From NCBI GenBank assembly GCA_038530285.1, contig JBCBCY010000002.1:62001-126000 (forward strand): a stretch of 64,000 nucleotides of DNA, written 5' to 3'. This DNA comes from JASJAR01 sp038530285 (GTDB lineage Bacteria > Pseudomonadota > Alphaproteobacteria > Rhodobacterales > Rhodobacteraceae). Numbering within the stretch: the stretch's first letter is position 1; the number at the start of each line of letters is the position of its first letter. The position numbers and the translations under genes are program-made. Of this stretch, positions 58,960 to 64,000 are shown in pieces. Under the pieces are notes generated by a model. That model was not told the DNA's origin. It was given only the letters and a program-made list of their open reading frames with translations, and did no database searches.

Positions 58960-60021
58960 TTACTCCTTCAAGCCAGAGGAAATGTGAAGCATCCAGTCGA
59001 CCACGAAATTCACCGCCACCGTCAGAAGCGCAATGGCCGCTGCCGGGATCAACGGTGTGATCAGGCCGAAGGAAATGAGAGAGGCTGTTTCGCGCACCAT
59101 GGACCCCCAGTCCGCCGTGGGCGGCTGGATGCCAAGGCCCAGAAACGACAGGGCCGAGATGGCAAGAAAGACGAAACAAAAGCGCAGACCGAACTCGGCC
59201 GCCAGGGGGGCGGTGATGTTCGGCAAGACCTCGCGCGACACCAGATACCAGGTGCTTTCGCCGCGCAGGCGCGCCGCCTCAATATAATCCATCACCACGA
59301 TGTTGCCCGCAACCGCGCGGGTCAGACGGAACACCAGTGGCGAATAGAGCACCGCGATCACCAGCGTCAGTTCGACAATGCCCGACCCGAAGATCGTGAG
59401 CAGCAAAAGCGCGAAGATCAGCTGCGGGATCGCCAGAAGGATATCGACGACCCGGCCCATCAACTGGTCGACCCAGCCCCCGATGGTCGCCGCGACAAGC
59501 CCCGCGATCGTGCCGATGGCAAAGGCGAGGGCTGTGGTGACAATCGCCACGCCCACGGTGTTGCGCGCGCCGTAAATCAGGCGCGAGAACAGGTCGCGGC
59601 CCAATTGGTCGCCGCCGAGGATCATCTGATCATCGGGCGGGGCAAAGGCGCCGCCGATCACTTCGGCCTCGCCAAAGGGCGCGATGATCGGGGCGAATAC
59701 GGCTGCGATGATATAGGTCGCGATGACAAACAGCCCGAAGGCGGCTGTCAAAGGGGCGGTGCGCATCAGCTTGGCGCCTTCAGGCGGCAGGACCGCGATG
59801 AGCGTTTCCTTGAAACTGTAGGAAATGCCGGCCGCCGCCGCCAAAAGCCCTGCGGCAATGGCAAACGACCGCAGCAGCCCCGTGCCACCCAGAAGGGCGG
59901 ACAGAAGTGACACGATCAGCAGCACAAACAGCAGCAGCAAGGCTGCGCGGTTCTTGAAATAGGCCGCCGCCGCCGTGGCTGCGATCAGGATGGCGAAGTA
60001 GATGATTGCAAAGGTTCCCAT
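58960..60021 (-). CDS. ABC transporter permease (DppC-like) with extended N-terminus
   Basis: The 353-residue permease has the C-terminal BPD_transp_1 domain with the EAA-like loop YIEAARLRGESTWYLVSREVLPNI. Before the usual DppC region it carries about 70 extra residues forming three hydrophobic helices (IIYFAILIAATAAAAYF, LLLFVLLIVSLLSALL, LLRSFAIAAGLLAAAAGI), so it is longer than the 280-300 residue standard. The segment GGDQLGRDLFSRLIYGARNT is the normal family start. It lies between the ATPase and the second permease gene. Confidence 0.92.
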   Translation of the reverse strand: MGTFAIIYFAILIAATAAAAYFKNRAALLLLFVLLIVSLLSALLGGTGLLRSFAIAAGLLAAAAGISYSFKETLIAVLPPEGAKLMRTAPLTAAFGLFVIATYIIAAVFAPIIAPFGEAEVIGGAFAPPDDQMILGGDQLGRDLFSRLIYGARNTVGVAIVTTALAFAIGTIAGLVAATIGGWVDQLMGRVVDILLAIPQLIFALLLLTIFGSGIVELTLVIAVLYSPLVFRLTRAVAGNIVVMDYIEAARLRGESTWYLVSREVLPNITAPLAAEFGLRFCFVFLAISALSFLGLGIQPPTADWGSMVRETASLISFGLITPLIPAAAIALLTVAVNFVVDWMLHISSGLKE

Positions 60022-60033
60022 GTCCCCGCCCCC

Positions 60034-60990
60034 TTATTTCGGATGCCGAAGACGCGGGTTGGTCACGATGGACCCCACATCTGCGATCAGGTTGAACAGG
60101 ATGAACGTGGCCGCAAAGATCAAACAGCAGGCCTGCACCACGGGCGCGTCTTGTTTCGACACGCTATCGACCAGAAGCTGACCGACACCGGGGTAGACAA
60201 AGACCACCTCGACCAGGACCACCCCGGTGATGAGATAGGCAAGGTTCAAAGCCACCACGTTGATGATCGGCGCCAGCGCGTTTGGCAGCGCATGGCGGGT
60301 GATCACCCGGCCCTGCGGCACACCCTTCAGGCGCGCCATTTCAATATAGGGCGAAGCGAGAAGGTTGATGATCGCGGCCCGCGTCATGCGCATCATGTAG
60401 GCCATCACCACCAACGCCATCGTGAGGGCTGGCAGGAACACCGCATTCACCCTGTCCCAAAACGGCATGCCATCGGTCACAGACGCAATGGGCGGGAATA
60501 TCTGGTTTTGCACCGCAAGAAACAGCACCAGAATGTAGCCAAGAAAGAACTCAGGCGATGAAATCGACACCAGCGCCAGGGCGTTTGACACCCGGTCGTA
60601 GATCGAATTTCGGAACAAGGCGGCCAGAACACCCAGCGTAATCGCCATGGGCACCGCAATCACCGCAGCCACGGCCGCCAGAAACAGCGTATTGGCAAAG
60701 CGCGGCCCCAGCTGTTCGGAGACCGAGCGTTGGTTGGCCACAGAAACCCCGAAATCGCCCTGTAGCGCATCCCAAAGCCAGGCGAAATATCGGACCGGAA
60801 GTGGATTGTTTAACCCCAATTCCTCTCGCAGGGCTGCCAGCGATTCAGGCGTTGCCCCCTGGCCCAGGATTTGCTGCGCGGTGTCGCCGGGCAGCGCTTC
60901 CATCGCGCCGAATATGATAATTGAGATGATGAATAGTGTTAGCAAGCCAAGCCCTAGGCGCTTGACGATCAATCCCGCAAGTCCGGACAT
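60034..60990 (-). CDS. ABC transporter permease (DppB-like)
   Basis: The 318-residue permease starts with the family segment RLGLGLLTLFIISIIIFGAMEALPGDTAQQILG and has the EAA-like loop YIEMARLKGVPQGRVITRHALPNAL. Six transmembrane helices. It heads the operon DppB-like, DppC-like, double ATPase. It is divergent from the second substrate-binding protein, with a 218-bp gap holding both promoters. Confidence 0.94.
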   Translation of the reverse strand: MSGLAGLIVKRLGLGLLTLFIISIIIFGAMEALPGDTAQQILGQGATPESLAALREELGLNNPLPVRYFAWLWDALQGDFGVSVANQRSVSEQLGPRFANTLFLAAVAAVIAVPMAITLGVLAALFRNSIYDRVSNALALVSISSPEFFLGYILVLFLAVQNQIFPPIASVTDGMPFWDRVNAVFLPALTMALVVMAYMMRMTRAAIINLLASPYIEMARLKGVPQGRVITRHALPNALAPIINVVALNLAYLITGVVLVEVVFVYPGVGQLLVDSVSKQDAPVVQACCLIFAATFILFNLIADVGSIVTNPRLRHPK

Positions 60991-61208
60991 ATCCCCTCTT
61001 TTCCCTGACAGGCGGCCCTGTTCGTGTCGGGCCGTCTCATTTTTGTTACCTCAAGCCTGCCCGGGATAGCCCCAACGGTCAACCGGTTAGCGCATTTGCG
61101 CCATGGGGCCCGCGTAAAGGTCACACTTGTCGCACCCCGGATGGACGGCGGGAGTGGTTGTCACTACATCCCCAAGTGACCCCATCGCACAAAGGAGCAC
61201 CGGGCCCG

Positions 61209-62804
61209 ATGGTACACCGCTTCGACCTTGACCGGCGCCGGTTTTTGACCCGCGCCACGGCGCTGGGGCTGTCGGCGGCCACCGCGCGGACGCTGGCGGG
61301 GGTGCGGCAGGCTGCAGCCCAAACGGCGCCGCGCACCGATTTGGCGCGCCTTGCGATGCCCCTGCCCGCGCTCACTGATCCGCGCCATTTCGTGCGCTCA
61401 GAGGCGGCCAATGTCTGTCGTGGCTGGCTGGAATACCTGGTCGAATATCAGACCGATGGCGCCTTTGTGGGCGTTTTGCTGGACAGTTGGACGGTTGAGG
61501 ATGCCGCGCGCACCTACCGGCTGACCCTGCGGGCGGACGTGACCTGGTCCAATGGCGACGCGTTCACCGCGGCGGATGTGGCTCATAACATCACCCGCTG
61601 GTGCGATGCGGGCGATCCGGCGAATTCCATGGCGACCCGGATGGCCGCGCTGATTGATCCTGACACCCAAGCCCTGCGCGCGGGCGGGGTGGAGGTTGCC
61701 GATGACCTGACGCTGGTCTTGCGGCTGGCGCGCCCCGACACCACGCTGATCGCAGGGTTTGCCGATTACCCCGCCGGGGTCGTGCACCCAAGCTACGGCG
61801 GCGGCGACCCCTGGCAGGGCGCCATTGGCACCGGCCCCTATCTGCCCGATGGGCCCTATATGCCCGGCCAATCAGCCGCCCTTCAGGCCCGGGCTGACTG
61901 GTGGGGCAGCGATGTCGTCGGCGGGCCGTTTCTCGACCGGATCGAATTTGTCGATCTTGGACCGGACTCCGCGGCCCCGATCCGCGCGCTGAATGCTGGT
62001 GAGATCGACCTGATCGATGGGGCCACCGGCGTGGCCGCCGGGGTCCTTGATGCGCAAGGCCACCCGCGTTCTGAAGTCCCCTCGGCGGCCACCCTGGTGC
62101 TGCGGGCCCGGGCGGCGACAGAGTTTGACGGGTTCAAACCCTACGAATTGCCCGAGGTGCGCCAGGCCCTCGCCCTTGCGATTGACCCAGAGCTTCCGCT
62201 TGACCTGGCCCTGTCGGGGGCGGGCGAACTGGCCGCAAACCATCATGTCGCCCCGAGCCAGCCCGATTATGCGGAGGTCGGCGCGCCCCGCCATGCGCCC
62301 GGCGAAGCGCGCAGCGTGCTGGACACGGTCGGGATGCTGGAATTTCCCCATCAGTTGATATCGCCGCGCACCGGCTGGGTGGCCGACACCGCCGATGTCA
62401 TGGCCGCGATGTTGAATGACGCGGGGCTTTCAGTGGACCGGGTGACGCTGCCCGATGCCGACTTCTGGGCCGATTGGCGGGCCCATCCGTTCGCAGTGAC
62501 CCCCTGGGCGGGACGCCCCTTTGGCCTGCAGACACTGGCGTTGGGATACACCACCGGGTCTGCCTGGAACGAAACCGGCTACGCCAACGCGGAATTTGAC
62601 GCCAAGATCGCGGCGGCCCAGGCGCTTGACCCGGCCGCACGCCAGGGCCTGATGGCTGAGTTGCAGGGCATGCTTCTGGCCGACGGGGTGATTGTTCAGC
62701 CCTACTGGCGGCGATTGATGCGCCATACGCGCCGCCCGATGGTCGGGGCCGAAGCCCATCCGGGCGGCGAATTGCACCTGTACAAACTGGGGTTTGCAGC
62801 CTGA
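61209..62804 (+). CDS. ABC transporter substrate-binding protein, family 5, Tat-exported (second copy)
   Basis: The start at 61209 follows AAAGGAGC; a frame from 61158 adds a leader with no site. The 531-residue product has a twin-arginine signal (DRRRFLTRATALGLSAATARTLAG, cleavage near AAAQ) and the family 5 binding fold with DVTWSNGDAFTAADVAHNITRW and the C-terminal WNETGYANAEFDAKIAAAQAL. It is only distantly similar to the protein at 54694-56307, so the transporter may have two binding proteins, or this one belongs to it because it is divergent from the permease genes. Confidence 0.91.
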   Translation: MVHRFDLDRRRFLTRATALGLSAATARTLAGVRQAAAQTAPRTDLARLAMPLPALTDPRHFVRSEAANVCRGWLEYLVEYQTDGAFVGVLLDSWTVEDAARTYRLTLRADVTWSNGDAFTAADVAHNITRWCDAGDPANSMATRMAALIDPDTQALRAGGVEVADDLTLVLRLARPDTTLIAGFADYPAGVVHPSYGGGDPWQGAIGTGPYLPDGPYMPGQSAALQARADWWGSDVVGGPFLDRIEFVDLGPDSAAPIRALNAGEIDLIDGATGVAAGVLDAQGHPRSEVPSAATLVLRARAATEFDGFKPYELPEVRQALALAIDPELPLDLALSGAGELAANHHVAPSQPDYAEVGAPRHAPGEARSVLDTVGMLEFPHQLISPRTGWVADTADVMAAMLNDAGLSVDRVTLPDADFWADWRAHPFAVTPWAGRPFGLQTLALGYTTGSAWNETGYANAEFDAKIAAAQALDPAARQGLMAELQGMLLADGVIVQPYWRRLMRHTRRPMVGAEAHPGGELHLYKLGFAA

Positions 62805-62846
62805 CCCCGGGGCGGCGGGTCAGGTGACGTAAGCGTTAACAATGTC

Positions 62847-62864
62847 GGGCCCCAGGGGCCCTTT
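62847..62864 (+). terminator. Possible terminator hairpin
   Basis: GGGCCCC-A-GGGGCCC followed by TTT, 43 bases after the substrate-binding protein stop. The loop is too small for an ideal hairpin, and the T-run is short, so the call is weak. Confidence 0.35.
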
Positions 62865-62954
62865 CACACCAGATCGTGAACAGTTATGTTTTCCGTGTGA
62901 GGGTTTGGGGGCCTGAACGGACCTCGGCCTCATTACCAGTGTGAGGAGGACTTT

Positions 62955-63632
62955 ATGCATATTCTCAAATCTTTAGCCTTTGCATCCGCAATGGTGATCA
63001 CGGCCGGTATCGCCCAGGCCACGACGGTCAGCTTTGGAGGGGCGGCCAGCAATGATCTGGGCACCAGTGTGGATTGTTCAGTCTTTTCAGCGGGCTGTAG
63101 CGATTTCACCGTGACGGCCAGTTCGCGCGGCTTGCTGAACGATTCGGCCGCCGTGTCTCGGCGCGGCAATGGCATCGGGGTGAACGCGCCCGGGGGGATT
63201 CTCGGGTTTCCGATCCCCGACCTTCAGCCGGGCGAACTCGACGGGTTCCCGTCCCCCAGCGCAGAAGCTCTGACGTTCACCTTCGACAGCCAGGTGACCG
63301 TGACCCAGCTTATCCTGGCACGCCTGAACTCGGGCAGCGACACCGATGACGAATATGACCTGTTCGTCGACGGCGGCGTGTTCATCGACAACGGCACCCA
63401 GCGCGTGCTCAACGGTGCGGTCACGCTGACCCAGTTCACGATCGCAGCGATCGGTGGGGACGCCAGCAATGACCAGAACGGCTTTTTCGGGATCGGCGCG
63501 CAGTTCGACGATTTCCGTGTGAAGTCGATCACCTATGAGGGCGTCAGCGCGATCCCCCTGCCCGCGTCAAGCCTGCTGCTTCTAGCAGGCCTTGCGGGTC
63601 TGGCGGCACTGCGGCGTCGCAAGACAGCCTAA
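62955..63632 (+). CDS. Secreted protein with VPLPA-type C-terminal sorting signal (second)
   Basis: ATG follows GAGGAGGAC. The 225-residue product has a signal peptide (1-22, ending IAQAT) and ends AIPLPASSLLLLAGLAGLAALRRRKTA, the same PLPA-hydrophobic-basic tail as at 38996-39514. The middle has two cysteines (DCSVFSAGCSDF), and LTFTFDSQVTVTQLILARLNSGSDTDDEYDLFVDG, resembling a carbohydrate- or jelly-roll-like fold. It is probably surface-sorted by an exosortase encoded elsewhere. Confidence 0.85.
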   Translation: MHILKSLAFASAMVITAGIAQATTVSFGGAASNDLGTSVDCSVFSAGCSDFTVTASSRGLLNDSAAVSRRGNGIGVNAPGGILGFPIPDLQPGELDGFPSPSAEALTFTFDSQVTVTQLILARLNSGSDTDDEYDLFVDGGVFIDNGTQRVLNGAVTLTQFTIAAIGGDASNDQNGFFGIGAQFDDFRVKSITYEGVSAIPLPASSLLLLAGLAGLAALRRRKTA

Positions 63633-63654
63633 ATCAGCGAAAAACCTATGGAAT

Positions 63655-63681
63655 GGGCCGGGGGATGCTCCGGCCCTTTTT
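63655..63681 (+). terminator. Rho-independent terminator after the VPLPA-tailed gene
   Basis: GGGCCGG (63655-63661) pairs with CCGGCCC (63670-63676) around an 8-base loop and is followed by TTTTT. It lies 23 bases past the stop at 63632. Confidence 0.85.
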
Positions 63682-63712
63682 GTGTGCGGGGCTTTGTGGT
63701 TCGGGGCAAGCC

Positions 63713-64000
63713 CTAACCCGAGCCGAGGATCGCGCGCACGTAGCCTTGGGTTTCTTTGTAGGGCGGGATGCCATCATGGCGCGCCACCGCTTCGGGCCCT
63801 GCGTTATAAGCCGCGAGCGCCAGCCGCCAGGACCGAAACCGGTTGTATTGCGCGCGCAGATACCGTGCCCCGCCGTCAAGGTTCTGTGCGGGATCATTGG
63901 GGTTCACGCCAAGCCCGCGCGCCGTGGCCGGCATCAGCTGGGCCAGCCCGATGGCGCCTTTGTGTGACCGGGCCTGGGCGTTCCAGCCGCTTTCCTGCTG
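63713..64000 (-). CDS. Lytic transglycosylase SLT-domain protein (partial, cut at window end)
   Basis: The last 95 residues are in the window; the gene continues beyond position 64000. The visible part begins QQESGWNAQARSHKGAIGLAQLMPATA, with the catalytic Glu in QES and the GLAQLMP motif, and continues with NLDGGARYLRAQY and LALAAYNAGP, the classical Slt/MltC-type lysozyme-like domain. It cleaves peptidoglycan glycan strands with anhydro-sugar formation. Signal peptide and other domains cannot be seen. Confidence 0.9.
   Translation of the reverse strand, partial: QQESGWNAQARSHKGAIGLAQLMPATARGLGVNPNDPAQNLDGGARYLRAQYNRFRSWRLALAAYNAGPEAVARHDGIPPYKETQGYVRAILGSG

Noticed and set aside
1..64000. 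CRISPR arrays, rRNA genes and IS transposases
   Set aside because: No regularly spaced repeats, rRNA-like sequence or transposase motifs were seen.

Overview
The window looks like chromosomal DNA of a marine-type alphaproteobacterium of the Rhodobacterales (Roseobacter/Rhodobacter relatives). Evidence: GC-rich coding with strong third-position GC, ctrA next to a SciP/DUF1153 gene, an Usg-family gene next to gyrA, two proteins with a VPLPA-type C-terminal sorting tail, trmFO and gluQ in the alphaproteobacterial style, and a uppS-cdsA-dxr-rseP-bamA-ompH-fabZ envelope operon.

Region 1 (1-7143) is the integrase-side end of an integrative element inserted at the 3' end of a tRNA-Leu(CAA) gene (7144-7229). 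It is visibly AT-richer than the rest. It carries an XRE repressor, small membrane peptides, a MerR-like protein, a fused HK97-type prohead protease/major capsid protein, an AlpA-like factor and a tyrosine integrase. No portal, terminase or tail gene is visible, so it is either a stripped prophage or a phage satellite.

Region 2 (7275-25364) is core: glycosyltransferase, ExoD, DsbB, Usg, GyrA, a secreted barrel-like protein, TrmFO, a methyltransferase, GluQ, HisI, an Fe-S scaffold, RecG, LigA, CtrA, SciP, MnmA. Between the Fe-S scaffold and recG lies an unannotatable-by-length 40-residue membrane peptide with a GTTC-N7-GTTC SOS box in its promoter.

Region 3 (25410-34587, all minus strand) is the frr-uppS-cdsA-dxr-rseP-(45-residue peptide)-bamA-ompH-fabZ operon for translation recycling, isoprenoid and phospholipid precursors, outer-membrane assembly and fatty acid synthesis. 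A short-chain dehydrogenase follows fabZ where lpxA is usually found.

Region 4 (34788-51899) is an accessory block that separates frr from pyrH. It has an ArsR-ArsC fusion, a type I secretion pair with a 1994-residue secreted nuclease/5'-nucleotidase and a VPLPA-tailed protein, a cation/proton antiporter with a coupled small membrane protein, an AI-2E permease, a TetR-controlled DUF4334/helical-repeat pair and an orphan Imm11-type immunity protein directly coupled to pyrH.

Region 5 (51903-64000) has pyrH, the divergent miaA, an AraC regulator, two family 5 substrate-binding proteins flanking a peptide ABC transporter, a SGNH hydrolase, a second VPLPA-tailed protein and a lytic transglycosylase cut by the window end. 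A ~60-bp GC-rich intergenic repeat occurs three times, always between convergent genes.
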